DNA of 64,000 bases from contig NZ_BTPU01000001.1 in the NCBI RefSeq assembly GCF_036985595.1, positions 62,001 through 126,000 on the forward strand, in the 5' to 3' direction. Origin of the DNA: Vallitalea maricola. Lineage in GTDB: Bacteria; Bacillota; Clostridia; Lachnospirales; Vallitaleaceae. A program made the position numbers and the translations under genes. This document shows positions 1-8,849 of the stretch, one piece after another (the stretch's first letter is position 1; every line of letters begins with the position of its first letter). Below the pieces are notes generated by a model, which had not been told where the DNA came from, did no database searches, and saw only the letters and a program-made list of their open reading frames with translations.

Positions 1-123
1 AAAATACATAAATGTCATAGAGGGGAATATTTTATTTATTAGTAATAATGTCGTTGCAAATCTATTATATTTTAATATTGTGTCTATTAATCAATTATCT
101 TTAAGATAAGGCAGGTAAATTAT

Positions 124-1686
124 ATGGTAGGAAGAATCTATTTTGACAAGTACCGTGTGATTAAAGAAATTGGTAAAGGCGGCATGAGTAATGTTTTCTT
201 GGCAGAGAACATTAAGCTTGGTAATAGATGGGCTATTAAAAGAATCAAAAAAAGTGGTAGTCCCATTAATTTATTAGCTGAACCAAGCATATTAAAAGAT
301 CTAAATCATCCATTAATTCCACAAATAGTAGATATAGAGGAAGATACAGAGTATCTATATATTATTGAAGAATATGTAGAGGGTATTAATCTGCAAGAAT
401 ATAAAAATCAGAATGGAGACATTAATGAAAATATTATTGTCGATTTTGCTGTCCAGATGTGTTATGTACTGGAGTATCTACATTCAAGGAAACCATACCC
501 AATAATATATCGAGATATGAAACCAGGTAATATAATGCTTACTGAAGGAAACAAAATAAAATTTGTTGATTTTGGAATAGCTAGAGAATATAAATACAGC
601 TCTAATACAGATACGGTATTAATAGGTACCAGGGGCTATGCAGCACCAGAACAATATGGATTGGGGCAAAGTGACATTAGAACTGATATCTATAGTTTTG
701 GCGTAACGTTATATTATCTAATATCTGGCAATAACCTATCTTCACCCTATAAAGTTTTATCTCTAGAAGAATACGGTAATTATTCAGATTCATTAGAAAA
801 TATAATTGAAAAATGTATAAGGATACAGCCAGATGAAAGATATCAATCTGTCACTGAGATAAAAGAAGAATTAATTCAGATGATAGATACAAAGAAATCA
901 CAGGTACAAAGGGTATATTCAGTTATTAAACAGAAGACTATAGGAGTTATGGCACTAACAAAAAGAGCAGGATCAACTTTTTTTGCAACTAATCTAGCAG
1001 CAGCATTAGGGGATAAAAATCTCCTTATATCACTAATAGAATTACCCTATGATAACCCTTATATCTATGATATGGTAGGAATTTCTAATTATAGTGAATT
1101 AACATATTATTCTATTCTCAACGAAATTAATAACAATAAAAATGTTCAGAGGGATAGGATAACAACTATCAACAATATCATGTATCTTGTAAGGGATCCT
1201 ACTAGAGGTAAGATAGATAATTGGGACGATAATAAAACCATGAAGTTGATATATTCAGCAAAAGAATCTTTGATTTCCATAGTTGATATAGGTCATAACT
1301 ATGACAAAATAGAAAGTCTTCTACCGGAATTTGATTTGATATATGTCATATATGATGCTATGCCACCAGATTTGATGGCTAACTATGGTGTACTGGAAAA
1401 GATAGAGACTCATAATAGAAAGGGTAATAACATCAGGTACGTTCTTAATAATGACAATGCTGGTATTAACAGAAGAAGTCTTAATAACTATCTTGGCATA
1501 AAACCTAATGTAACAATACCTAGGTTACCAGCAGAATTAATGTATAAAAGTGCATATAAAAAGAAGTTTCCATATCAAGAGAAAAAACTCAAAAGTATAT
1601 TTGATGATGAATTCGTATCAGTATATAGTGAACTGTTACCAAAAGAACTCAATAATAAAAAACATAGAAGAAAATTATTTGGGTAG
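124..1686 (+). CDS. Ser/Thr protein kinase fused to a degenerate MinD/CpaE-like domain
   Basis: 520 residues. Residues 1-255 form a Hanks-type kinase: glycine loop GKGGMS (18-23), ATP-binding lysine K39 in AIK, catalytic loop YRDMKPGN with D131 and N136, DFG at 149-151, and activation segment GTRGYAAPEQ. Residues about 270-510 resemble a ParA/MinD NTPase (IGVMALTKRAGSTFFATNLAAA), but the P-loop lacks the canonical GKT, so nucleotide binding is doubtful. No transmembrane or PASTA region is visible, so the protein should be cytoplasmic. It is the first visible gene of a Tad-like secretion locus; the next gene starts 36 nt after its stop. The ribosome site is weak (AAGGCAGG, 109-116). The kinase call is secure; a role in controlling pilus assembly is inferred from position. 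The 123 bases before it hold no gene or clear promoter. Confidence 0.9.
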   Translation: MVGRIYFDKYRVIKEIGKGGMSNVFLAENIKLGNRWAIKRIKKSGSPINLLAEPSILKDLNHPLIPQIVDIEEDTEYLYIIEEYVEGINLQEYKNQNGDINENIIVDFAVQMCYVLEYLHSRKPYPIIYRDMKPGNIMLTEGNKIKFVDFGIAREYKYSSNTDTVLIGTRGYAAPEQYGLGQSDIRTDIYSFGVTLYYLISGNNLSSPYKVLSLEEYGNYSDSLENIIEKCIRIQPDERYQSVTEIKEELIQMIDTKKSQVQRVYSVIKQKTIGVMALTKRAGSTFFATNLAAALGDKNLLISLIELPYDNPYIYDMVGISNYSELTYYSILNEINNNKNVQRDRITTINNIMYLVRDPTRGKIDNWDDNKTMKLIYSAKESLISIVDIGHNYDKIESLLPEFDLIYVIYDAMPPDLMANYGVLEKIETHNRKGNNIRYVLNNDNAGINRRSLNNYLGIKPNVTIPRLPAELMYKSAYKKKFPYQEKKLKSIFDDEFVSVYSELLPKELNNKKHRRKLFG

Positions 1687-1722
1687 TTATTAACTTAAGA
1701 TTTTACTAGAAGGAGGACGGAA

Positions 1723-2394
1723 ATGAAAAACTTTATGAAAGGTTTAGTGGGGATTATTTTAATCGTAATCGCCATTGGCTCTATATTCTATTGGGAGGTG
1801 TATGGTAGAGAAAGTCTGTTATTCAAAGATATAGTAGTTCTTACCAAAGATGTGAATAAGAATGAAGTAATAACAAAAGATATGGTTCAGATTCAAAAGA
1901 GAGAAGAAAGTACTCTAATCGACAAAGTTATCTTAGACCCCAATAAAATAATAGGAAAAGCAGCAAACAACTATATTCCAAAAGGAGTTCAACTAGTAGA
2001 AAAATATTTTGAAAACCCTAACTTGGTTCTTGATGAAGATGAATACATATTTAAGATTCCATTAGAATGGATAAAAGCTTTTCCAGATTCCCTTAGAAGG
2101 GGAGATGAGATTTATTTTTACGAAGTAAGTAAAGGGACTGAGAATTATAACTCCACTGAAGGAGAAATAGCAATAAATAATAAAAAAGCTTTAGAAAAAG
2201 ACCCTATAACAAATGCTACGGTTGCATATGTAAAAGATAGTGCTAACAGAGAGGTTATCACTCTTAGTGATGAAGAAAGATATAATGGGTCAAGTAAAAT
2301 CAACGAGATAGAAATAATTACTGATTTAGAAACAGTTAATCTATTAAGGGATTCAGTTAATAATGATAAAGTATTCATTATTATGTACCAGTAG
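1723..2394 (+). CDS. SAF-domain protein, CpaB/RcpC-like
   Basis: 223 residues. An N-terminal membrane anchor (about 5-25, GLVGIILIVIAIGSIFYW) is followed by a SAF domain (about 37-95: VVLTKDVNKNEVITKDMV ... IIGKAANNYIPKGVQL), as in CpaB/RcpC pilus-assembly proteins and related P-ring chaperones. The C-terminal half is not recognised. A strong ribosome site (AAGGAGG) precedes the ATG. It lies between the kinase and the CpaE-like ATPase, which matches the usual CpaB-CpaE-CpaF order of Tad loci. It probably sits on the outer face of the membrane. A monoderm has no secretin partner, so its exact task is unclear. Confidence 0.8.
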   Translation: MKNFMKGLVGIILIVIAIGSIFYWEVYGRESLLFKDIVVLTKDVNKNEVITKDMVQIQKREESTLIDKVILDPNKIIGKAANNYIPKGVQLVEKYFENPNLVLDEDEYIFKIPLEWIKAFPDSLRRGDEIYFYEVSKGTENYNSTEGEIAINNKKALEKDPITNATVAYVKDSANREVITLSDEERYNGSSKINEIEIITDLETVNLLRDSVNNDKVFIIMYQ

Positions 2395-2441
2395 ATTAGA
2401 TTGTTCAATCTCTAATGTGTTACATAAAATGGGAGGCAGCT

Positions 2442-3581
2442 ATGGCTACTAACAACTACAGAATACATTTAATATCCAACAACGAGAATCTAAGAAGAAA
2501 ATTATATAATGTCAATTACTTTGAAGAAGTAACTAGGAGTATATCTTTAGATGGGATAAAGGAAGATATTGTTATCATAGACGATAGAATAATAGGTGTA
2601 AATGATCTATTAGAAAAAAGAGATAATATATCTTCAAAATATATTTTCTATCAAGTATCAAATGACAACTTCAAGTTTTCAACAAAAAGCATTTTAGAAT
2701 CCAATGATATAAAACTTATTCAGCCTTATATGACAGATGAGAATATAGTTGAATATGTTTGTTCGGAAGTAATTAAAAAATATAGATTCACTGTTAATAA
2801 GAATATAGTTACCTTTTTTGGTGCTGATTCAAAAGTAGGAACAACTCAAATAGCTCAAAGCATAGCCGAAAAGATAATAGATAAATCCTATGCAAGAGTT
2901 TGCCTCATATTTCTTGATGGAGAAGCAGGAACTGATTACATAAATATTAATTTCAGAAATAATATAGATACCATTAAGATAAAATTGATATCAGAATTGG
3001 CAACAGTAGATGAGATATTTGATATTGCTGAAAAAGTAAAAGATAACTTATATATTATAGAAGGAACTAAATCCATACTGTATAGAAAAGAATACCAGCC
3101 AGAAAATATTTCCTACCTACTTAATATATTATCATTAGCATGTGACCTTGTAGTGGTTGATGCAGGTAGCTGCATAGATAGAGCCATGCCTATAACGGCA
3201 CTAACTTCTACTAATCATAGGTATCTAGTGACCACCCAGCAGGCTAACAGTCTAAGGAGATATATGGAAAAGAAGCCTATTCTGGATAGATTATCCCTAG
3301 ATGATTTCCAAGTCATAGTGAATAAACATATGGCTGATGGCTCATTATTAACTACTTACGATGTTGCAAAAGCATATGGACACCCTTATCTGTCGAAGAT
3401 TGAGTTCTCTAAGTATGCTTTGCAAGCTGAAAATGATAAGAAAGCTCTGATTCATTATAATGATAAAGAAGTCAACAAAGATTTTAATAAATTGGCTGAT
3501 ATCATTATAGAACAGCTTAATCTAAGTAAAAAGGAAACTCCTAGAAAAAGAAAATGGCTTGGCATGCAAGGAGTGGGATAA
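2442..3581 (+). CDS. CpaE/TadZ-like ATPase of the Tad locus
   Basis: 379 residues from the ATG at 2442, which has GGGAGG five bases upstream. An earlier in-frame ATG at 2415 has no ribosome site. Residues about 1-115 resemble the atypical receiver domain of TadZ/CpaE proteins (YRIHLISNNENLRRKL). Residues about 120-360 are a ParA/MinD-like ATPase with a deviant P-loop (FFGADSKVGTTQIAQSIAE) and a Walker-B-like strand ending LVVVDAGS. This family places pilus machinery at specific sites in the cell. It sits directly before the CpaF ATPase. The P-loop has KVGTT in place of KGGVGKTT, so ATP hydrolysis may be weak. Family call is good, subfamily less so. Confidence 0.82.
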   Translation: MATNNYRIHLISNNENLRRKLYNVNYFEEVTRSISLDGIKEDIVIIDDRIIGVNDLLEKRDNISSKYIFYQVSNDNFKFSTKSILESNDIKLIQPYMTDENIVEYVCSEVIKKYRFTVNKNIVTFFGADSKVGTTQIAQSIAEKIIDKSYARVCLIFLDGEAGTDYININFRNNIDTIKIKLISELATVDEIFDIAEKVKDNLYIIEGTKSILYRKEYQPENISYLLNILSLACDLVVVDAGSCIDRAMPITALTSTNHRYLVTTQQANSLRRYMEKKPILDRLSLDDFQVIVNKHMADGSLLTTYDVAKAYGHPYLSKIEFSKYALQAENDKKALIHYNDKEVNKDFNKLADIIIEQLNLSKKETPRKRKWLGMQGVG

Positions 3582-3585
3582 CATT

Positions 3586-5073
3586 ATGAATAGTTTATTA
3601 GCTGAAAAGATAGATTTCTACAACAAAAGAGAAGTAAAAGAATTTGACCTAGAAGAATACATATATTCTGTTACAGGTGAAAAAAGAGAAGAGATAATAA
3701 ATATTACTAGAGATGAATTAACAAGATTTCAAATACTCTGTGATACAATCTTTGCATACTTTCATTCAGGATGGGAACGTGAAGGCTTAGAAACCAGTAC
3801 TCTGATAAGACAGAAAAACGCTATTCTAGGTAAAGAACTGGAAGTTAAGTATTTTAAAGATAATATAGAGGATTATCTTAAGAGAAACAATAAAGTCATG
3901 GAGTGGTATCCCAATTGGTACATGGATATAGTTGATGCCATTTATCAAGAATGTTGGGGATTAGGTGGTATTGCCCAGTGGAAATACAGTAAGAAATATG
4001 CTTTATCCCAATCTGCAAAAGTAATAGGCAACAAAATATATTTTATGGAAAATGGTAAGATGAAATTACAGCAGCAGACCATATCAGACGATAGAAGAAA
4101 ACAACTAATAAAAGCACTATTACTAAATGAAAAAAATATACATTACAACGAAAAACATGCAGAAGTATCAATGCATGATGGAACCAGAATAACCATATAC
4201 GGTGAGAAATTAGTCAAGGAAAATCTAGAAGTCATCATTTTCAGAAAGTACATTATACCCAAGTTGTCCTTTGAAGAACAGGCTAAGAGAAATACTATAC
4301 CTCATGAAGTCATACCTATGTTAAAAAATATGGTTGACGTAGGATATAATGTGATATTTACTGGTGCTGTTAGAACTGGTAAAACAACTTTCTTAGAGAC
4401 TTGGCAGATGTATGAAGATACTACTTTGGAAGGTGTTATGATTGAAACAGGAGCAGAGATTCCAGCACATAAGCTTCAACCCTACGCTCCAATCATTCAA
4501 TTGATAGCAGATGATGATGAACTGGGAAATATAATGAAACAGGTACTCAGGTCTGATGCAGATTACATTATTTCAGCTGAAGCAAGAGATGGACGAGCTC
4601 TTAATGTATCAATGAGAGCAGCTAACAAGGGAACTAGAAGATGTAAGACTACATATCATACTACTGACCCGACAGATATCTGCTATGATATTGCCGATGA
4701 AATAGTCAAGTTTTATGGTGGCGATCTGTATAATACCATATTTAAAGTAGCAAAATCTTTTCATTACGTTTTTCACTTTATCCAGTTAGCGGACAAAAGC
4801 AAGAAGAGATTAAAAGGTATATACGAAATAAGATTCAATCGTTATGACCATAAGATAAGTATTCATCAAATATGTAAATATGATTACAGCAGTGATAGCT
4901 GGCAGTTCAAATATGACATAGGCGATGATAAGAAAGAAATAGGTCATGAAGAAGATAAAAAAGCCTTAACTAATTTTGAGAATGAACTAAAAAAGATGGA
5001 ACAAATGTATCCTTACAAAAACTATATGGTTTATGAACCTAGATATGATAGCTTAAGAGGTGTAGACAAATGA
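3586..5073 (+). CDS. CpaF/TadA-type secretion ATPase
   Basis: 495 residues from the ATG at 3586, which has AAGGAGTGG upstream; the longer reading from 3559 would overlap the previous gene. It is the type II/IV secretion ATPase that powers Tad pilus assembly. Visible motifs are Walker A GAVRTGKTT (K266), an acidic stretch VMIETGAEIP, and a Walker-B-like region around DYIISAEARDGRA. The N-terminal about 200 residues are family-like but divergent. The stop overlaps the next start in ATGA (5070-5073), indicating translational coupling to the TadB-like protein. It is the best single marker that this locus is a Tad/Flp system. Confidence 0.9.
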   Translation: MNSLLAEKIDFYNKREVKEFDLEEYIYSVTGEKREEIINITRDELTRFQILCDTIFAYFHSGWEREGLETSTLIRQKNAILGKELEVKYFKDNIEDYLKRNNKVMEWYPNWYMDIVDAIYQECWGLGGIAQWKYSKKYALSQSAKVIGNKIYFMENGKMKLQQQTISDDRRKQLIKALLLNEKNIHYNEKHAEVSMHDGTRITIYGEKLVKENLEVIIFRKYIIPKLSFEEQAKRNTIPHEVIPMLKNMVDVGYNVIFTGAVRTGKTTFLETWQMYEDTTLEGVMIETGAEIPAHKLQPYAPIIQLIADDDELGNIMKQVLRSDADYIISAEARDGRALNVSMRAANKGTRRCKTTYHTTDPTDICYDIADEIVKFYGGDLYNTIFKVAKSFHYVFHFIQLADKSKKRLKGIYEIRFNRYDHKISIHQICKYDYSSDSWQFKYDIGDDKKEIGHEEDKKALTNFENELKKMEQMYPYKNYMVYEPRYDSLRGVDK

Positions 5074-6014
5074 TAAATACAGTGGTTACATTAATAAAAA
5101 TATTTTTGTATTGTATGGTGATAGTTGGTATCTGGATGATTTTTTCTAATTATATACTGTATTTTCTCAAAGTAATCAAACCTAGAAAAACCTTTAGAAA
5201 CAATACTCAGGTCTCTTCTTCCAATATGTACAAACATATTAAGAAACTAATATTAATTGTATATGGAAAAGATGATGATAAAAAAGTATCTACCTTCTAT
5301 TTAATCAGTATACTATTGTTTTTCCTTACTTTTTTAGTGGTAATACAGAGAACCTCACTAATCAGAAGCTTGGTTTTTGCCATTATCCTATCTCTGGTAC
5401 CCTATCTATTTTTAAGATTGCAGTTAAAACAGATAAGGGTAGAAGGAAGCTATGAAGCTGATATATTAATTAATGAATTCCTGAATCAGTACAAATTGAA
5501 TAATCAGAACATATATGATTCAATTGATGAAACAATTGTAAAAATGAAAGAAGCGCCAGTTATGAAACGACAACTCTTTATTATGTCGTTAAAGCTTAAG
5601 GAATATAGAAGAGATGAACAGTTGGAAGAGTTAATAGAGAACTTCGTTTATGCTGTAGGTACAGAATGGATTATATTATTGGCCAACAATATATATATTG
5701 GCATAACTGATAACATTGATATTACTACAGGACTTGAAGACATTCAGAAAGAAATAAAACAAGCTATTGCTGATAAAGAAAGAGAAAAGAGAATAAACCT
5801 AGAAAGTGTCAGCATAGTAAGATATCTGACACCAGTATTATACATACTATCTATAATACTTGCTAACATTGTATTCAATATCTCCTTTAGAGAGTTTTTG
5901 GATTATCAGATTAATACACGTACAGGTTTCAACTATTTTATGCTTATTGTAATAATGACTATATTCAATAGCAGTTTACTTATATTAATGAAGAAACAGA
6001 AATTTGATATTTAA
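5070..6014 (+). CDS. TadB-like membrane protein (type II secretion F domain)
   Basis: 314 residues. Hydrophobic segments are seen near the N-terminus (VTLIKIFLYCMVIVGIWMIF), a pair around residues 75-115, and two at the C-terminus (YILSIILANIVFNISF and YFMLIVIMTIFNSSLLILM). A T2SSF-like cytoplasmic region lies between. This is the inner-membrane platform partner of CpaF. The start overlaps the cpaF-like stop by 4 nt. Divergent in sequence, but topology and position support TadB. Confidence 0.78.
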   Translation: MINTVVTLIKIFLYCMVIVGIWMIFSNYILYFLKVIKPRKTFRNNTQVSSSNMYKHIKKLILIVYGKDDDKKVSTFYLISILLFFLTFLVVIQRTSLIRSLVFAIILSLVPYLFLRLQLKQIRVEGSYEADILINEFLNQYKLNNQNIYDSIDETIVKMKEAPVMKRQLFIMSLKLKEYRRDEQLEELIENFVYAVGTEWIILLANNIYIGITDNIDITTGLEDIQKEIKQAIADKEREKRINLESVSIVRYLTPVLYILSIILANIVFNISFREFLDYQINTRTGFNYFMLIVIMTIFNSSLLILMKKQKFDI

Positions 6015-6038
6015 AAAGAACAGAGAATAGGAGCTAAA

Positions 6039-6902
6039 ATGAAATTTAATATTACTATACTATATTATTGTTTTATTCTTACCTTATTATATGTTGCTTG
6101 GATAGTATTTAAGAGTATGAGGAAAAAGAAGAATTACAACTATGCCTTTCGTCAACCTAAAATGAAATTTACCAAAAGCAATTATTCAAAAGAAGAAATA
6201 AATACTGCATTTACAGATGCTGGAATCAATATAACAACAGACAAATATAACAATTTGAGATTAATCATATTTTTAACCACTGTCATACTTACATGTATTT
6301 CTTATCATGGCAGCAGATTGCCCATAGTCCTTGCATTATGGTCGACAGCCTACCTAATATCAGCACCAGTCATAAGGTTAGGGAAAAAAGACAGTCCATT
6401 TATGCTGGTAATCAAAATGATTAAAACTATGCAGAACAAGAAGAAGGACACAGAAATATACAGGATTCTTATTCAGCTGAAAAATATAGCCATAACTCAG
6501 CAAGATAAACCATATAGTGCTGATTATACTATTAATCAATTGATAAAATTTTCTAAGCTGACAAGAAATGCTTTAATCAATTTCTTGATGTATTATAACC
6601 TAGGAAAAGAAGATGAAGCTTATAAAAAGTTTACAAAAGATATAAATACCCAAATGGGAAATGACATAGGAATGATTCTATTGAAACTAGATAAACTTAA
6701 TCCTACAGAGTTGATAGAGCAGATAGATATTATAAAAGAAAGAAATAGGGAGAAACACATTACAGAAAAACATAGAAAGCAAAATGCCATCTCAGATTTA
6801 ATTTATCTTCCTATTATAATACCTGTATTTATATTATTTCTTAACTTTATCATGATAACCGTTTGGATTCCTAGGATAGAGAAAGTAATATTTTTAAATT
6901 AA
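6039..6902 (+). CDS. TadC-like membrane protein (type II secretion F family)
   Basis: 287 residues with an N-terminal membrane segment (about 7-25), a second pair (about 75-110), a long soluble middle and a C-terminal membrane helix (YLPIIIPVFILFLNFIMITVW). It follows the TadB-like gene after 24 nt, as TadC follows TadB in other Tad loci. Sequence motifs are weak; position and topology carry the call. The start is the ATG preceded by AATAGGAGC. Confidence 0.7.
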   Translation: MKFNITILYYCFILTLLYVAWIVFKSMRKKKNYNYAFRQPKMKFTKSNYSKEEINTAFTDAGINITTDKYNNLRLIIFLTTVILTCISYHGSRLPIVLALWSTAYLISAPVIRLGKKDSPFMLVIKMIKTMQNKKKDTEIYRILIQLKNIAITQQDKPYSADYTINQLIKFSKLTRNALINFLMYYNLGKEDEAYKKFTKDINTQMGNDIGMILLKLDKLNPTELIEQIDIIKERNREKHITEKHRKQNAISDLIYLPIIIPVFILFLNFIMITVWIPRIEKVIFLN

Positions 6903-7035
6903 TTATTAATTTCATACTACAAAGCCCGTGTAGACAAAGAGAATTTGTTTAATAAATTATTGCTAACTTTATAGCAATTATATAATTCAACTTATATAAA
7001 AATGAAAATAAGTAATATGAAATGGAGGAAATATA

Positions 7036-7218
7036 ATGAAAGATTTTTTAATCCTATGTGCAAAAGTAGCTTTAGGGATATTTATTGGTTTTGTTTTAAT
7101 ATTTGGTGGAGCAAATTCACTTAAAGATAAAGCCGGTGATGTTAATGGAAAAGCAGGTAGCGTAATTGATAGTATTTCACTTACATCAACAACTACTACA
7201 CCTAATACTTCAGATTAA
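7036..7218 (+). CDS. small pilin-like peptide 1
   Basis: 60 residues starting MKDFLILCAKVALGIFIGF: a hydrophobic helix starting almost at the N-terminus, then a short hydrophilic Gly/Ser/Thr tail (SLTSTTTTPNTSD). Good ribosome site (AATGGAGG). Size, shape and position after TadBC suit an Flp-type structural pilin. It lacks the usual basic leader and the G/A-x4-E-F cleavage site of Flp prepilins, and no prepilin peptidase gene is in view. A paralogue follows at 7239. Function is inferred from context. Confidence 0.6.
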   Translation: MKDFLILCAKVALGIFIGFVLIFGGANSLKDKAGDVNGKAGSVIDSISLTSTTTTPNTSD

Positions 7219-7238
7219 TGAAAGGATTGTTAAACTAA

Positions 7239-7400
7239 TTGAAAGACTTCATAATAATGTGTGCCAAAATAGCCCTTGGAATATTTATAGCCGGAGCATT
7301 GATATTAGGTACTATCAAAGGTTCTGCTAATAATAGTCTACTACACAAAACAAAGAATGTAATGCAGCAGAATTTAGATTTCCAAAAGAATTACCCATAA
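7239..7400 (+). CDS. small pilin-like peptide 2 (TTG start)
   Basis: 53 codons from TTG. The product begins MKDFIIMCAKIALGIFIAGA and is clearly a paralogue of the preceding peptide (MKDFLILCAKVALGIFIGF), which fixes the TTG at 7239 as the start; the next ATG, six codons later, would remove the conserved MKDF. AAAGGA lies at 7221-7226, a rather long 12 nt away. The tail is hydrophilic and ends QKNYP. Its length and rare start make it easy to miss in automatic calls. Paralogy supports a real gene; the pilin role is inference. Confidence 0.7.
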   Translation: MKDFIIMCAKIALGIFIAGALILGTIKGSANNSLLHKTKNVMQQNLDFQKNYP

Positions 7401-7420
7401 AAATAAATTAAGTAAAGATT

Positions 7421-7452
7421 ATTGTATGAGTTATTATATTAACTCATACAAT
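7421..7452 (+). terminator. 13-bp perfect hairpin in the pilin/TadE gap
   Basis: ATTGTATGAGTTA (7421-7433) and its exact complement (7440-7452) flank a 6-nt loop. Only a weak T-run follows, so it may act as an attenuator or an mRNA 3'-end stabiliser for the pilin messages. The rest of 7401-7585 is AT-rich with nothing else recognisable. Confidence 0.55.
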
Positions 7453-7585
7453 TACTATTATTATTAAAGAAAATAATATACGAACAACAACTAATCATAA
7501 TAAATATAAGCATCAATAATCACTAATCATAAAATAATAACCTATCAAATCACTAAAAATATGCAAAAAGGGGATATGGATAAAA

Positions 7586-7996
7586 ATGAAAGATTTTATA
7601 GTTCTGATTGCAGTATTAATAATTCTATTACCATTCCCACTGCAATACGCATTAGAAGAATATAACCATAATCAAAAATCAGAAATACAATCATATGTAT
7701 ATACTGCAAAAGAAAAAGCTAAGCAAGAAGGTTATTTCACACCTGAGATAAAGGAACAATTAATTGATAACATTACTAAAACCTTCCATATAGAAGAAAG
7801 TGATGTACATATAACAACAGAGAAAGTACGTAAATATAGGCAGAGCAAATTCAATGAGGATAATCTTATATATTATAAAATTGAAGTGCCCATAAGAAAA
7901 ATAATAGCCGTTCCCATATTATGGGGAATTGGTAATGACGAAAACAAAACAATGTATACGATAGAAGGGTATGCTGCAAGTGAGGCGATACAATAA
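7586..7996 (+). CDS. TadE-like minor pilin candidate 1
   Basis: 136 residues. The N-terminus MKDFIVLIAVLIILLPFPL repeats the MKDF-plus-helix start of the two small peptides upstream, followed by a soluble domain of about 110 residues with mixed helix and strand character. TadE/TadF-like pseudopilins have this shape and lie at this end of Tad loci. Ribosome site AAAAGGGG. The stop codon and the next start share one base (TAATG), so the pair is coupled. No catalytic motif is seen. Confidence 0.6.
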   Translation: MKDFIVLIAVLIILLPFPLQYALEEYNHNQKSEIQSYVYTAKEKAKQEGYFTPEIKEQLIDNITKTFHIEESDVHITTEKVRKYRQSKFNEDNLIYYKIEVPIRKIIAVPILWGIGNDENKTMYTIEGYAASEAIQ

Positions 7997-8484
7997 TGAA
8001 ACCATTCATATTTACACTTGCCATGCTAATATTGTTTTCAATCTTCCTAACGTATCAAACAGATAATAATACCTACAACAGACAACTGGAAAAACTAAAG
8101 CAGGTTGCTGACGAATGTTCTGCGGCAGCAGGACTTTTCTATGATGAAGAAGCTTTTTCAGCAGGATTAACCATCTATAATCAGGAAGAGGGTAAAAAAG
8201 CCATAGAGTATATCATAAAAAAGAATCTAGACTTAGTAGATGAACACTCACCTTCAGACAGAAGTTATTGGAATGATGCTATTAATTATAAAGTAGTATT
8301 TTTTGACAACAGTAATACTGTCTTCCCCCATTCCTATACAGATGACCTAAATAGATTCACCAAGCTTATAGCAGAACCTACTATAATAGTAGAGATCAAT
8401 GCTGGGAAACCACCTTTTAGATTAAAATTCCTTCAATTGAAAAATGCCGTAAGATCATCTGCTTATGAATATTTGGAAAGGTGA
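7996..8484 (+). CDS. TadE-like minor pilin candidate 2
   Basis: 162 residues: one N-terminal membrane helix (MKPFIFTLAMLILFSIFL), a helical stretch with NRQLEKLKQVADECSAAAGLF, then a soluble domain. The N-terminal architecture is that of TadE/TadF-type proteins, although no diagnostic motif is visible. Its start overlaps the preceding stop by one base. It is the last gene of the Tad-like locus. Confidence 0.58.
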   Translation: MKPFIFTLAMLILFSIFLTYQTDNNTYNRQLEKLKQVADECSAAAGLFYDEEAFSAGLTIYNQEEGKKAIEYIIKKNLDLVDEHSPSDRSYWNDAINYKVVFFDNSNTVFPHSYTDDLNRFTKLIAEPTIIVEINAGKPPFRLKFLQLKNAVRSSAYEYLER

Positions 8485-8762
8485 TTAATAGACAAAAAAG
8501 AAGATAGACAATCAACTAACTGTGACACTTATGATGAATTAATCACAGCTAGAAATATTTAATTAAAATGTAATAAAAGTTAGAATAAATGCAAGTTTTC
8601 AAGGATAATTATTTTAATATTGATAAAAAATTTACAAATATATTAAGCCATTTACTTGAAAACCAAACAATAACAAGAATTTCATTAAAATAAGGGTAAT
8701 AAGCTCTAATATATTTGGTTTACATTGTTAAAAAAATAACCGTGCATACAATATACTTACTA
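8485..8762. other. intergenic region before the por operon
   Basis: AT-rich, with no credible ORF. It contains a weak hairpin after the TadE-like gene (CTGTGA 8520-8525 with TCACAG 8543-8548) that may end that message, and a 9-bp inverted repeat (GTTTTCAAG 8595-8603, CTTGAAAAC 8655-8663) of unknown meaning. Confidence 0.4.
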
Positions 8763-8794
8763 TTGACATTAGGTATATATTAGTGTTACACTAA
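8763..8794 (+). promoter_or_regulatory. por operon promoter with overlapping palindrome
   Basis: TTGACA (8763-8768) and TACACT (8787-8792) are 18 nt apart. A perfect inverted repeat, TTAGTGT-T-ACACTAA (8780-8794), covers the -10 box, which is where a repressor operator would lie. The regulator is unknown. Confidence 0.55.
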
Positions 8795-8849
8795 CAATGT
8801 TGAAAATTGTTTAAAAAAATTTAATTATATATAAGGAGGGAACTTGTCA

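Noticed and set aside
8595..8663. 9-bp inverted repeat between the Tad and por loci
   Set aside because: Arms 51 nt apart, no T-run or promoter nearby; likely chance in AT-rich DNA.
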